A stretch of 32,864 nucleotides of DNA from JBKEDF01 sp047975325 (lineage in GTDB: Bacteria; Pseudomonadota; Alphaproteobacteria; Rhodobacterales; Rhodobacteraceae): the NCBI GenBank assembly GCA_047975325.1, contig JBKEDF010000078.1, positions 1 through 32,864 on the forward strand, read 5' to 3'. Position numbers and translations under genes: made by a program. Below the pieces are notes generated by a model that was not told where the DNA came from, did no database searches, and saw nothing but the letters and a program-made list of their open reading frames with translations. Of this stretch, positions 1 through 9,277 are shown piece by piece. Within the stretch, counting starts at the first letter, position 1. Every line of letters starts with the position of its first letter.

Positions 1-1821
1 GTTGCCGGATTCGCGATGATGAACATCATGATCCTGTCTGTTGCCGTCTGGTCAGGTGCTGCCGGGCCGACGCGGGACATGTTTCACTGGATTTCCGCCC
101 TGATCGCGTTGCCGACGGTGATATTTGCCGGCAAACCCTTTTTCAGCAGCGCATGGGCCAGCCTGCGTGCCGGACGGCTGGGGATGGATGTCCCGATTTC
201 CCTGGCGCTGATCCTTGCAACGGCGATTTCGCTTTTTGAAACGATCCATTCGGGGCGGCATGCCTATTTCGATGCGGCGGTGATGCTCTGCTTTTTCCTG
301 CTGGCCGGGCGTTATCTGGATCACCGCACGCGCGCGGTGGCGCGATCTGCCGCAGAGGAACTTGCCGCCCTGGAAGTGCCGCGGGCAACCCGGCTGCGTG
401 CCGGGGGGGAGGAGGTTGTCCAGATCACCGATCTTGTGGCGGGAGATATGATCCGGGTGCGACCGGGTGGCAGGATGCCCGTTGACGGTGAGGTGACGGC
501 GGGCGCATCCGAACTGGACCGGTCGCTCTTGACGGGGGAAAGCCTGCCGGTGATGGCCGCGCCGGGGCTGAAGGTTGCGGCGGGGGAAATGAACCTGACC
601 GGCCCGCTGACCGTCCGCGTTACGGCAGCCGGGAAGGATAGCTCCCTGCATCGGATGGCTGATCTGGTCGCGGTGGCCGAAAGCGCGAAGACACGCTATC
701 GCAGCCTTGCCGATCGCGCGGCCGCCGCCTATTCGCCGCTGGTGCATCTGCTGGCCTTTGGCGCCTTTTGCTTCTGGCTTTGGTATTCCGGGGGGGATTG
801 GCGCCTTGCGGTCAATATCGCGGCGGCGGTGTTGATCATCACCTGTCCCTGCGCCCTGGGGCTTGCGGTGCCGGCGGTTGTAACTGCGGCATCCGGGCGG
901 CTTTTCCGAAGGGGGCTGCTGATCAAGGATGGCACGGCGCTGGAACGTCTGGCGGAGGTGGATATCGTCGTCTTCGACAAGACGGGAACCCTGACCCTGG
1001 GCGCGCCGGAACCCCTGGATCTGGATGGCCATCCAGATGAGGTTCTGACCATAGCTGCGGCCCTTGCCGACGGGTCGGCACATCCGCTTGCACAATCACT
1101 GGGTCGCGCGGTACGGCAGCGGGGGCTGATACCGGCGGGGCTGGAAGGCATTCGCGAAGTTCCGGGATATGGGGTCGAGGGGCGCTTGCAGGGAAAACCG
1201 GTCCGGCTGGGTCGGGCCGAATGGGTGGGGGCGGACCCTCTCCCCATCACCGGGACCTATTTACGCATAGCCGAGGAAACCCATGCCTTTGGGTTTTCCG
1301 ACCGGCTGCGCCCGGGGGTGGAGGCCGCGCTTGGCGCGATCCGGGCACGCGGCCTGCGGGTGATCCTGCTTTCCGGAGATGGCGAAGGTGCGGTGCACGA
1401 ACTGGCGGATCGGCTGGGTATCAACGAATGGCAGGCGGCGATCCTGCCCGAAGAAAAATCCGCCCGCATCATGGATCTGGCTGCAGCGGGTGACAAGGTC
1501 CTGATGGTGGGGGACGGCTTGAACGATACCGCAGCGCTGGCGGCCGCGCATGTCTCGATCTCCCCCGCCAGTGCGCTTGATGCTGCGCGTACGGCCTCTG
1601 ATATCGTGTTGCTGGGGCAAGATATGGCACCGCTTGCCGATGTCCTGCGTATTGCACGAAAATCCACGGGCCGGATCCGGGAAAATTTCGCGCTTTCGGC
1701 GGGGTATAACATTATTGCCGTGCCGCTGGCCCTTGCCGGTTTTGCAACGCCGTTGGCGGCGGCTCTTGCCATGTCGCTTTCTTCCGTCACGGTGTCGCTC
1801 AACGCGCTGAGGGTGCGATAG
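1..1821 (+). CDS. ccoI: Copper-translocating P-type ATPase CcoI (FixI type), 5' end missing
   Basis: P1B-type ATPase that exports copper across the inner membrane for cbb3 cytochrome c oxidase assembly. The reading frame is open at base 1, so the N-terminal heavy-metal domain and the first membrane helices lie outside the window. Numbering from the first visible ATG at 16, the actuator TGES motif is at residues 173-176, the metal-binding CPC of the membrane channel at 277-279, the phosphorylated aspartate in DKTGT at 321-325, the HP of the nucleotide domain at 356-357, and the hinge GDGLND at 499-504. Two helices close the protein. The CPC motif indicates Cu+ specificity. The next gene is ccoS two bases downstream, which separates CcoI from a generic CopA. 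The rest of the ccoGHIS cluster is expected just upstream, outside the window. Confidence 0.93.
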   Translation, partial: VAGFAMMNIMILSVAVWSGAAGPTRDMFHWISALIALPTVIFAGKPFFSSAWASLRAGRLGMDVPISLALILATAISLFETIHSGRHAYFDAAVMLCFFLLAGRYLDHRTRAVARSAAEELAALEVPRATRLRAGGEEVVQITDLVAGDMIRVRPGGRMPVDGEVTAGASELDRSLLTGESLPVMAAPGLKVAAGEMNLTGPLTVRVTAAGKDSSLHRMADLVAVAESAKTRYRSLADRAAAAYSPLVHLLAFGAFCFWLWYSGGDWRLAVNIAAAVLIITCPCALGLAVPAVVTAASGRLFRRGLLIKDGTALERLAEVDIVVFDKTGTLTLGAPEPLDLDGHPDEVLTIAAALADGSAHPLAQSLGRAVRQRGLIPAGLEGIREVPGYGVEGRLQGKPVRLGRAEWVGADPLPITGTYLRIAEETHAFGFSDRLRPGVEAALGAIRARGLRVILLSGDGEGAVHELADRLGINEWQAAILPEEKSARIMDLAAAGDKVLMVGDGLNDTAALAAAHVSISPASALDAARTASDIVLLGQDMAPLADVLRIARKSTGRIRENFALSAGYNIIAVPLALAGFATPLAAALAMSLSSVTVSLNALRVR

Positions 1822-1823
1822 CG

Positions 1824-1982
1824 ATGGAAATCCTGACTATCCTTATTCCGGCATCGCTTTTTCTTGGGGCGGTCGGACTGGTGGCCTTCTTCTGGGCGCT
1901 GAAGAACCGGCAATTCGATGACCCGCATGGCGATGCGGCGCGGATCCTGAAGCCGGATTACGATGATCGCCCGAAACCCTGA
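1824..1982 (+). CDS. ccoS: Cbb3-type cytochrome oxidase assembly protein CcoS
   Basis: A 52-residue protein with one N-terminal membrane helix (about residues 4-26), then a short polar tail. The family signature around the helix end, AFFWALKNRQFDD, is clear, with the usual hydrophobic start MEILTILIP. CcoS is a small accessory protein needed to insert cofactors into cbb3 oxidase. It begins two bases after the ccoI stop, so the two are cotranscribed and probably translationally coupled. It ends 46 bases before the convergent Mrp operon. Confidence 0.92.
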   Translation: MEILTILIPASLFLGAVGLVAFFWALKNRQFDDPHGDAARILKPDYDDRPKP

Positions 1983-2028
1983 TGGCGCAGGTTGGTCTGG
2001 CCGATCGCCTTGCAAAAATCCTGCGGTC

Positions 2029-2424
2029 TCAACGTTCGGACAGTTCCGTCATGCGCGGTTCCAGTGGCTTGGCCTCATCGGCAAAAGTTGCCCATTCCTG
2101 CCCGCCGGGATCCTTGGGCAGATCCGTTTCGACATTGGCGCGGTGCATGAAGGCCTTGGCGATGAAATTTGCCGTGATCGGTGCGGTAAGCAGCAGGAAC
2201 ATGGTGATCAGCAATTCATGCATGCTGAAATGCCCCTGAAAAACCCAGTAATAGAACATGGAGGCGATCAGCACCCCACCAACCCCCAGCGTTGTCGCTT
2301 TGGTCGGGGCGTGAAGGCGTGTCATTGTTTCGGGCAGTTTCATCAGGCCGAAGGAGCCGACAATCCCGAAAATCCCCGCGACGACCAGAAGCCCGGAAAT
2401 CAGGATTTCCGCAATCTGTTCCAT
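2029..2424 (-). CDS. mrpG: Mrp/Pha monovalent cation/H+ antiporter subunit G
   Basis: 131 residues, last gene of the Mrp operon. Three membrane helices are visible (about residues 7-27, 42-62 and 68-90), with the family pattern GSFGLMKLPETMTRLHAPTK between helices 1 and 2 and a charged C-terminal tail. MrpG is a small membrane subunit of the hetero-oligomeric antiporter. The frame is open further upstream, but the ATG at 2424 gives the family start MEQIAEIL and lies eight bases from the mrpF stop. The longer reading overlaps mrpF extensively and has no membrane character. Confidence 0.93.
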   Translation of the reverse strand: MEQIAEILISGLLVVAGIFGIVGSFGLMKLPETMTRLHAPTKATTLGVGGVLIASMFYYWVFQGHFSMHELLITMFLLLTAPITANFIAKAFMHRANVETDLPKDPGGQEWATFADEAKPLEPRMTELSER

Positions 2425-2432
2425 GATGCCCC

Positions 2433-2702
2433 CTATTCGATGATGTCGCAGCGCAGGATGAATTTGCAGAAGGCCACCGTCGACACGAAGCCCGTCATCG
2501 CAAAAAGCAGCGCCGCCTCGAAATAGAGTCCGGACCCCGAAGCGACCCCGTAAAGGACGATCAGCGCGATCATGTTGATCACCATCGTATCCAGCGCGAG
2601 GATGCGATCCACGACTCCGGGGGCACTGAAGATACGCCAGAGGTTGAACAGAAGTCCGCAACCGAAACAGGTGAATGCGAAGGTCAGGGCGTAGGTGATC
2701 AT
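2433..2702 (-). CDS. mrpF: Mrp/Pha monovalent cation/H+ antiporter subunit F
   Basis: 89 residues with three predicted membrane helices and the conserved core RILALDTMVINMIALIVLYG at about residues 28-47, where the aspartate of the ALDT segment is a family hallmark. MrpF is an integral subunit of the antiporter. Its ATG overlaps the mrpE stop by four bases (ATGA), implying translational coupling. Confidence 0.94.
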   Translation of the reverse strand: MITYALTFAFTCFGCGLLFNLWRIFSAPGVVDRILALDTMVINMIALIVLYGVASGSGLYFEAALLFAMTGFVSTVAFCKFILRCDIIE

Positions 2703-3190
2703 TCGAAAATCCTCTTCAGGCGGGATTCGTAACGGTTCTTGATTTCATCGCTGACCCCGCTGGGGTCGGGGGCGTGCAGGCAGTGAACAAGCAATGTGCG
2801 CCCATCTGCAGACATGTCTGCCGTCAGTGTGCCGGGGGTCATGGTGATTGTTCCGGCCAGCACCGTGATTGCCTCCGGCTTGCGGATATCCAGCGGGACG
2901 GGCACCCAGGCCGGGCGCAGTTGGCTCCGGGGTTTGAACAGCACGATACCCGCGACGATGAAATTCGACTTGATGATATCGTAGATCACGATCATCAGAT
3001 AACCGGCGATTGCCAGCGGATTGCTGATCTTCGGGCTGTTGGGCCAATAGGGGGCGGTGATCTTGGGGATGATGATCCCGAGGATGATCGCGAAGATCAG
3101 TGAGCCAAGCTTTGCCTCATTGACCAGCAGCATCCAGACCACGATCAGCAGGACCGATACATAGGGATGCGGAAAAAGCCTGCGCAGCAT
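2699..3190 (-). CDS. mrpE: Mrp/Pha monovalent cation/H+ antiporter subunit E
   Basis: 163 residues. An N-terminal hydrophobic half carries helices at about residues 8-45 and 60-85. The cytoplasmic C-terminal half has the family pattern TITMTPGTLTADMSADGRTL followed by VHCL. MrpE is thought to help assemble or stabilise the complex. It follows mrpD with three bases between them and overlaps mrpF by four. Confidence 0.94.
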   Translation of the reverse strand: MLRRLFPHPYVSVLLIVVWMLLVNEAKLGSLIFAIILGIIIPKITAPYWPNSPKISNPLAIAGYLMIVIYDIIKSNFIVAGIVLFKPRSQLRPAWVPVPLDIRKPEAITVLAGTITMTPGTLTADMSADGRTLLVHCLHAPDPSGVSDEIKNRYESRLKRIFE

Positions 3191-3193
3191 GTC

Positions 3194-4708
3194 TTATTCC
3201 CCCCTGCCGGTCAGTACCGATGAGATATAGGGCGTCCGGGCATAAAGCTGATCCGCCGTTTCGGCAATCCAATCCTGCACGGGGCCCGCAGCGACGGTCA
3301 AGGCCGCCAGCAGGGCCAGCATGACGAATGTCATTGTAAGGGCGAGCCCTTCGGGTGGCGGTTCCGGCTGGGTCTGGGGTTCGGAAACGGCCTCGGCCTT
3401 CCAGAAAACCAGGGAACCCGCGCGTGAAAAGCCGATGATGGATATCAGCGAAGTGATGAGGATCACCGACCAGATCAGCGCCATGCCCGCGCCCCGGGTT
3501 GCATCCATGATCAGAAGCTTGCCGATAAAGCCCGAAAGCGGCGGCATCCCCGCCATGGCAATTGCGCCGCCAAAGAAAAGCGTGGCCAGAACCCCGTGCT
3601 GGGCAAGGCGGGGCAGGGCCTCTTGCAGGTTATCGGTCCTGCGCCGTTCCCGGATCAGATCGACCAGCATGAAAAGCAGTGCCGCTGCAAGTGTCGAATG
3701 CAGAAGATAGTAAAGCGCCGCCGCCGTGGCCTTGGGTGTGAAACCCGCTACCGCGATGAAAAGTGTTCCCATCGAACCGATTGCCGCATAGGCCACCAGC
3801 CGCCCAAGGCTCCTGGCGCCCAATATCCCGATTGTACCCACAGCCATGGTGATCAGGGCCGCCGGCATCAGGATATCGGCAAAAAGGGCCCCCGTTGCCG
3901 CAGTTTCGGGCGGGAAAATCAGCGTATAGACCCGAATGACCGAATAGGCCCCGACCTTTGTCATCACTGCGAAAAGCGCGGCAACGGGCCCGGGGGCCAT
4001 GCTATAGGTCGCGGGCAGCCAGAATTGCAGCGGCACCAGTGCCCCCTTCACCGCGAAAACCAGCAGCAGTAGGACCGCCCCCACGCGCAGGAGCGCCGCG
4101 TCCGCCTCGGGCAGTTCGGCCACCTTCACGGCCAGATCGGCCATGTTCAGCGTCCCGGTTACTGCATAGATCGTGGCCAGCGCGAACAGGAACAAGGTGG
4201 AGCCCAGAAGGTTATAAGCAACATATTGCACGCCGGTCTTGAGCCGCCCGGCCCCGCCGCCATGGATCATCAACCCGTAGCTGGCGATCAGCAGGACCTC
4301 GAAAAAGACGAAAAGGTTGAAGGCGTCACCTGTCAGGAAGGCACCGCAAAGCCCCATGAGCTGAAATTGAAACAGGGCATGAAAATGTCTGCCGCGTTCG
4401 TCCCAGCCGGTGCCGATGGCATAAAGCTGCACGCAAAGCGCAAGGACGGATGTCAGCACCAGCATCATGGCGGCAAGCCTGTCCAGGACCAGAACGATAC
4501 CAAAGGGCGCGGGCCAGTTGCCCAGGAAATAGGTTTCCGGCGGATTGATATGGGCGGCATTCAGCAACAGCGCCGATATGGCCAACAATGCAGCGGTCCC
4601 GGCGGTGGAAAAGATGCGTTGCAGGTAAAGATCATGTCGCATGATCAACACGATGAACGGCCCCAGTAGCGCAGGCAGGACGACAGGGGCGATGATCCAG
4701 TGGTTCAC
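3194..4708 (-). CDS. mrpD: Mrp/Pha monovalent cation/H+ antiporter subunit D
   Basis: 504 residues, a proton-pumping-type subunit related to complex I NuoM/NuoN, with about 14 membrane helices. The conserved charged residues of the half channels are present: Glu137 in NLFVFFEVLLIASYG, Lys221 in VFAVKGALVPLQFWLP and Lys251 in MTKVGAYSVIRV. In the antiporter, MrpD and MrpA are the two subunits likely to carry ion translocation. The start overlaps the mrpC stop by four bases. Length is normal for the family. Confidence 0.95.
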   Translation of the reverse strand: MNHWIIAPVVLPALLGPFIVLIMRHDLYLQRIFSTAGTAALLAISALLLNAAHINPPETYFLGNWPAPFGIVLVLDRLAAMMLVLTSVLALCVQLYAIGTGWDERGRHFHALFQFQLMGLCGAFLTGDAFNLFVFFEVLLIASYGLMIHGGGAGRLKTGVQYVAYNLLGSTLFLFALATIYAVTGTLNMADLAVKVAELPEADAALLRVGAVLLLLVFAVKGALVPLQFWLPATYSMAPGPVAALFAVMTKVGAYSVIRVYTLIFPPETAATGALFADILMPAALITMAVGTIGILGARSLGRLVAYAAIGSMGTLFIAVAGFTPKATAAALYYLLHSTLAAALLFMLVDLIRERRRTDNLQEALPRLAQHGVLATLFFGGAIAMAGMPPLSGFIGKLLIMDATRGAGMALIWSVILITSLISIIGFSRAGSLVFWKAEAVSEPQTQPEPPPEGLALTMTFVMLALLAALTVAAGPVQDWIAETADQLYARTPYISSVLTGRGE

Positions 4709-5058
4709 TTGCCGTCCTCCGGGGTGATTTCATCGCTGCCTTCCAGGTTGACCCGGTCCGAACCGGAATAGAGGAAGGACCCAAGGGCGATCATCACGAT
4801 CACGGCGGTCATGCCAAAGCTGATCACGATTGCCGTCAGGACCAATGCTTGCGGAAGCGGATCGGTGTAACCTGCCGCATCATCCCGCAGGATCGGCGGC
4901 ACGCCGATGGCAAGCCGCCCGGAGGCGAAGATGAAGACATTGACGGCGTAGCTGAGCATCCCCAACCCGATGATGACGGGGAAGGTGCGCAGTCTGAGGA
5001 TCATGTAGACCCCTGCGGCGGTCATCATGCCGATGGCGGAGGCGACAAGAATTTCCAT
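4705..5058 (-). CDS. mrpC: Mrp/Pha monovalent cation/H+ antiporter subunit C
   Basis: 117 residues, homologous to complex I NuoK. It has three membrane helices with the family stretch RTFPVIIGLGMLSYAVNVF between helices 1 and 2 and DPLPQALVLTAIVISFGMTA in helix 3. The frame is open further upstream to 5115, but the ATG at 5058 gives the expected MEILVASAIG start and lies one base after the mrpAB stop. The extension would overlap mrpAB and is proline/arginine-rich without family resemblance. Confidence 0.95.
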   Translation of the reverse strand: MEILVASAIGMMTAAGVYMILRLRTFPVIIGLGMLSYAVNVFIFASGRLAIGVPPILRDDAAGYTDPLPQALVLTAIVISFGMTAVIVMIALGSFLYSGSDRVNLEGSDEITPEDGK

Positions 5059-5059
5059 A

Positions 5060-7912
5060 TCAGTTTTCCTCCCTGGCAGGGGCCTGGTCCGGCACGATGT
5101 CAAAGGGTGCGACATTCACGGTCTCTCCCGCGCGTATCGCTATCCTGCTGATTGAGGCCAGGGCCAGCATCACGGCACCCACGACGGTCAGGAAGACGCC
5201 AAGATCAAATATGGCCGCGGTTGCCCATTCGAATTTTTCCAACCCCGGCGGATAGATATAGCCATAGGCCGAAGTCAGGAAGGGGCGTCCGGCCAGCCAG
5301 GCCCCGGCCCCGCAAAGTGCGGCGATGGAAACGCCTGCACCGATCAGCGCATGATAGTCGATCCGCTGCCGTGCCGCTGTCCAGCCGAAGCCCGAGGCCA
5401 TATATTGCATGATCGTGCCGATGGCGACGATCAGCCCCGCGATGAAGCCCCCTCCGGGCAGGTTATGCCCCCGCAGGAAGATGAAGACCCCCACCATCAG
5501 CACGATCGGCAGCAAGAGCCGTGTCGCAATCACCAGCACCAGCGGATGCCTGTCGCCCGCGCGTTTCTGGTCCGGGACCCAGGCCAGCAGCCTGTCATTG
5601 GCAGGCCCGCCCCGCAGCAGGGTTTCGACAAGGGCAAAGATCACCAAACCGGCGATCCCCAGGACGGTGATTTCCCCGAAGGTATCATAGCCCCTGAAAT
5701 CCACGAGGATCACATTGACCACATTGTTGCCACCGCCGCCCTTATACGAATTTTCCAGATGATATTCCGCGATGGTCGGGAAGGCGAAATCGCGTGTCAT
5801 GAGCGCATAGATCAGTGCGGCCACGCTAAGGCCCGACAGCAGCGCGATACCGGCATCCCGCCTGCGCCGCCTGCGGGAACTTTCCACCAGCGTTTCCTTG
5901 GGAAGGAAATTCAGCGCCAGCAGCAGCAGGATGATCGTTGCCACCTCCACGCTGATCTGCGTCAGGGCCAGGTCCGGCGCGGAAAGATAGGCAAAGGAAA
6001 CGGAGACCGTCAGCCCCACGATCCCCATCAGGACCAGTGTGAGCAACCGATTGCGATGGAAACGTGTCAGGGCCACCGTGGCCCCCATCAGCAGAACCCA
6101 GCCAATGGCGGCGATCGGGGTAACCGGTGTCAAGGCGCGGTTGCCGGATGTGCCGGTTCCACTTTGATAAGCCAGCCAGCCGAGAGCCAGGATGGTTACC
6201 GTGGCAACGGCAAAGTAACGTTGCAGCGCGCCGTCATGAAGCCCTTCCAGTACCTTTCGCGATACCCGTGCGAAGGGTTCGATAATCGCGTCGAATATGG
6301 TTTTTGCCTCCGGTCGGGGCGCGGCCAGCCACATTGCCTCCAGCCTGTGGTGATAGCCCAGGATCAGCAAGCCGCCGCCGACTGCGACCATTGACAGGAA
6401 CAGCGGGGGGATGAAGCCGTGCCAGAGATAGATCTTCACCTCCGTTTCGGCCCCGACAACCGCACCGGATGTTGTCTTGACCAGTTCCCCGACCACAGTC
6501 ATCGGGAAGAGCCCTATCAAGACCACCAGAACCGCCAGGAATGCAGGTGCCGCATACATGCCGAAACCCGGATCGTGTGGCTTATGCGGATAATCATCGC
6601 GGGCCGGGCCGAAAAAGGTGTGGGCGATCAGCCGGAAGGAATAGGCGACTGAGAAAACTGCAGCCAGCGTGGCAAATAGCGCGATGACCCAGGGGTTGCC
6701 GACCCAGGTGGAATTGACCGCCTCCTGCAGCATCATTTCCTTGGACAGGAAACCGTTGAACGGCGGGATCCCGGCCATGGACAGCCCCGCGATCATGACG
6801 ATGGAAAAGGTGATCGGCATCAGGTGACGCAACCCGCCCAGCCGTTTTATATCCCGCGTATGGGCCTCATGGTCCACGATCCCGGCGGACATGAAAAGCG
6901 CGGCCTTGAAGGTGGCGTGGTTGATGATGTGAAAGACGGCTGCGACTGCGGCCTCGGCCGTGCCAAAGCCCAGGAGCATGGTGATCAGCCCCAGGTGGGA
7001 TACGGTCGAAAAAGCCAGGAGCGCCTTCAGATCATCCTTGAAAAGCGCGATCTTGGCCCCGATCAGCATGGTCATGAGGCCGGTTGTCGCCACGATGTAA
7101 AACCATTCGGGGGTGCCCGCCATGATCGGCCAGACCCGCGCCATCAGGAATATCCCGGCCTTCACCATGGTGGCCGAATGCAGATAGGCCGATACCGGTG
7201 TCGGTGCCGCCATGGCATGGGGGAGCCAGAAATGGAATGGAAACTGCGCAGATTTGGTGAAACAGCCCGCAAGGATCAGCAAGAGTGCGGGCAGATACCA
7301 TTCGGAAGCCTGGATCGCCTCGCGGTGTTGCAGGATTACCGACAGATCGTAACTGCCTGCGATATTGCCCAGAATTAGCATCCCCGCGATCATCGAAAGC
7401 CCACCGGCACCGGTTACGGTCAGGGCCATCCTTGCCCCCTGTCGGCCCTCGGGCAGATGTTTCCAGTAACCGATCAGCAGAAAGGAGGAAAGCGAGGTCA
7501 ATTCCCAGAAAATCAGCAGAAGCAGGATATTATCCGAAAGGACGATTCCGACCATCGCGCCTTGAAACAGCATCAGATAGCTGTAGAACTGCCCCATCGG
7601 ATCCTTGGCGGAAAGGTAAAATCGCGCATAGAGGATGATCAGCAGCCCGATCCCGAGGATCAGCCCGGCAAAAAGCAATCCCAGCCCGTCCAGCATGAAA
7701 TTCACGTTGAGGCCGATTGCCGGAAGCCATTCGATCCGGGTCTGGATCAATTCACCGCGCATCACCGCGGGGGCATGAAGCAGCAGCCCCAGGAGGGCCA
7801 GCGCGGTAACCATCCCCGTCACCGTGGCGCAGGCCGTGCGCCCTGACCGGATCAGCAATCCCGGCAACAGGGCGCCTAGAAAGGGAAGAGCAGCGATAAG
7901 GGCAAGGGTCAT
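5060..7912 (-). CDS. mrpA: Fused Mrp/Pha antiporter subunits A and B
   Basis: 950 residues, first gene of the operon. The N-terminal ~500 residues are NuoL-like, with Glu137 in IFWELTSLSSF, Lys220 in CFTKSAQFPFHFWLP and Lys251 in SATMVKAG, the conserved charged residues of the transport half channel. The MrpA C-terminal domain follows with helices around 560-760, including YLSAPDLALTQISVEVATI. Residues of about 785-930 form an MrpB domain with FIFLRGHNLPGGGFIAGL. A and B are separate genes in Bacillus; the fused form (PhaAB) is common in alphaproteobacteria, and no free mrpB is present here. The complex exchanges external H+ for cytoplasmic Na+ (or K+ in rhizobial Pha) and serves salt and alkali tolerance. 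Confidence 0.95.
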   Translation of the reverse strand: MTLALIAALPFLGALLPGLLIRSGRTACATVTGMVTALALLGLLLHAPAVMRGELIQTRIEWLPAIGLNVNFMLDGLGLLFAGLILGIGLLIILYARFYLSAKDPMGQFYSYLMLFQGAMVGIVLSDNILLLLIFWELTSLSSFLLIGYWKHLPEGRQGARMALTVTGAGGLSMIAGMLILGNIAGSYDLSVILQHREAIQASEWYLPALLLILAGCFTKSAQFPFHFWLPHAMAAPTPVSAYLHSATMVKAGIFLMARVWPIMAGTPEWFYIVATTGLMTMLIGAKIALFKDDLKALLAFSTVSHLGLITMLLGFGTAEAAVAAVFHIINHATFKAALFMSAGIVDHEAHTRDIKRLGGLRHLMPITFSIVMIAGLSMAGIPPFNGFLSKEMMLQEAVNSTWVGNPWVIALFATLAAVFSVAYSFRLIAHTFFGPARDDYPHKPHDPGFGMYAAPAFLAVLVVLIGLFPMTVVGELVKTTSGAVVGAETEVKIYLWHGFIPPLFLSMVAVGGGLLILGYHHRLEAMWLAAPRPEAKTIFDAIIEPFARVSRKVLEGLHDGALQRYFAVATVTILALGWLAYQSGTGTSGNRALTPVTPIAAIGWVLLMGATVALTRFHRNRLLTLVLMGIVGLTVSVSFAYLSAPDLALTQISVEVATIILLLLALNFLPKETLVESSRRRRRRDAGIALLSGLSVAALIYALMTRDFAFPTIAEYHLENSYKGGGGNNVVNVILVDFRGYDTFGEITVLGIAGLVIFALVETLLRGGPANDRLLAWVPDQKRAGDRHPLVLVIATRLLLPIVLMVGVFIFLRGHNLPGGGFIAGLIVAIGTIMQYMASGFGWTAARQRIDYHALIGAGVSIAALCGAGAWLAGRPFLTSAYGYIYPPGLEKFEWATAAIFDLGVFLTVVGAVMLALASISRIAIRAGETVNVAPFDIVPDQAPAREEN

Positions 7913-7987
7913 GTGCGTTCCGTCTGCTGGAGCGTTGCGGCGTATGAATGTCGCAGCGAAGCCAGATCCGCCGCACGGGTCCTCATT

Positions 7988-8016
7988 TTCTTGGTGACAG
8001 GCTGCCCGGTGTCAAG
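7988..8016 (-). promoter_or_regulatory. Candidate promoter of the Mrp operon
   Basis: On the minus strand a perfect TTGACA (plus-strand 8011-8016) lies 17 bases before AAGAAA (7988-7993), upstream of mrpA. The -35 element is exact, while the -10 element matches the consensus only weakly, which is common in this group. The same stretch also forms the inverted repeat TGACA-N10-TGTCA (7996-8015), which could be an operator or simply coincidence. No transcription data are available. Confidence 0.35.
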
Positions 8017-8059
8017 GAAAACCCGAAAATTGCGCTGTTCACATGGTGTAAATTGCGGA

Positions 8060-8980
8060 TCAGCCCTGGGGTGTCATCGCCTTGCGCGGGCGGGTGCGTT
8101 CAAGACCGAGCTGCCTTTCCCGCCAGATGATCAGGATTCCTGCGAAAACGACAATGGAGGCGCCGACCAACATCGAAAGGGTCGGAGTTTCGTCGAATAT
8201 CCAATAGCCGATGGCAATTGCAAAGAGGATCGAGGCATAATCGAAAGGCGCGACAACGGAGGCATCCGCCTCACGGTAGCAGCTTGTCAGGAAGATCTGC
8301 CCGACCCCGCCGATCAGTCCCGCGCAGACAAGAATTGCTGCCGTACCTGGTGACGGCCAGACCCAGCCGAAGGGCAGGGTCAGCAGTGACAGCACCGCAG
8401 CGGTTACGGAAAAATAAAATACGATGGCCGAGGTCGTTTCGGTATTGATCATGGCGCGGATGGAGATCTGCGCCAGGGCTGTAAAAACGGCCCCGAACAG
8501 CACAACCAGCGCGCCGAAACTGGCCAGCGGATCGGATTCTATCGTTTCGATGGAAAGCCGCGGGGCGATCACGATCAAAACACCCGTCAAGCCGATCAGG
8601 ACCGAAGTGATACGAAAGGCGCGGATCTGTTCATGCAGGATCAGCGCCGCGAAAACCACGGTCAGCAGCGGTGCGGCATAGCCGATTGCCGTAACCTCGG
8701 GCAGGGGAAGGAAGGCAAGCCCCGCAAATCCGCAACCCATGGCCAGCGTTCCCGAAACACCACGCCGAAAATGGCTCCAGGGTGATTTTGCACGCAATCC
8801 TGTTTTCAGCTTATGTTGCCAGGCAAGCCAGGCAAGGATGATCGGAATGGCAAAGAACGACCGGAAAAACACCGACTGGCCCGCCGGCACATGATCGGAA
8901 ACCGATTTGATCAGTGATGCCATCACGATGAAATTCGCGACCGCGCAGAGTTTCAAAATGATACCGCGAAGCGGGCGCAT
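8060..8980 (-). CDS. DMT-superfamily transporter with two EamA domains
   Basis: 306 residues with ten predicted membrane helices in two tandem five-helix EamA repeats (about 5-140 and 150-285). Family marks are the FFRSFFAIPIILAWL segment after helix 2 and VTAIGYAAPLLTVVFAALIL at the end of repeat 1. Members of this family export amino acids, nucleosides or other small metabolites, but substrate cannot be read from sequence. The ATG at 8980 is preceded by AAGGACGG at a suitable distance. A basic tail (RERQLGLERTRPRKA) ends the protein on the cytoplasmic side. Confidence 0.85.
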   Translation of the reverse strand: MRPLRGIILKLCAVANFIVMASLIKSVSDHVPAGQSVFFRSFFAIPIILAWLAWQHKLKTGLRAKSPWSHFRRGVSGTLAMGCGFAGLAFLPLPEVTAIGYAAPLLTVVFAALILHEQIRAFRITSVLIGLTGVLIVIAPRLSIETIESDPLASFGALVVLFGAVFTALAQISIRAMINTETTSAIVFYFSVTAAVLSLLTLPFGWVWPSPGTAAILVCAGLIGGVGQIFLTSCYREADASVVAPFDYASILFAIAIGYWIFDETPTLSMLVGASIVVFAGILIIWRERQLGLERTRPRKAMTPQG

Positions 8981-9091
8981 GGGGCCGTCCTTGCAAGTTT
9001 TGGTGCAGAGGAACCATCGAAATCCATCGGATGCAAGGCAATTCAGCCAGAATTTTACCCGAAGACCGGCGCCATTTTTTGGAGATCCCGC

Positions 9092-9175
9092 TTAGTGCAG
9101 ATTGGCGATGGTGGTCTGGGTCAGCAGGATCAGCGCCCCAAAGCCAAGCGAAAGCGCGAAGAGACGATCAGTCAT
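9092..9175 (-). CDS. Possible 27-residue membrane peptide
   Basis: A short ORF reading MTDRLFALSLGFGALILLTQ and ending in TTIANLH. Nearly all of it is one hydrophobic segment (about residues 5-21) that could span the membrane or act as a secretion signal. The ATG at 9175 is preceded by AGGAAAAGGAACAG, a good ribosome binding site. It lies 111 bases upstream of the EamA transporter on the same strand. No function is recognised. The case rests only on the ribosome binding site and the hydrophobic pattern, so it may be chance. Confidence 0.4.
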   Translation of the reverse strand: MTDRLFALSLGFGALILLTQTTIANLH

Positions 9176-9277
9176 GTCTGTTCCTTTTCCTGATGGCAGC
9201 AAACGGCCAGTCGCGTGGAGAAATTTGTGCAGGTGAATTGGAAAATTGGTTAATGTTGCGCGCGGTTTTCTGCATCG

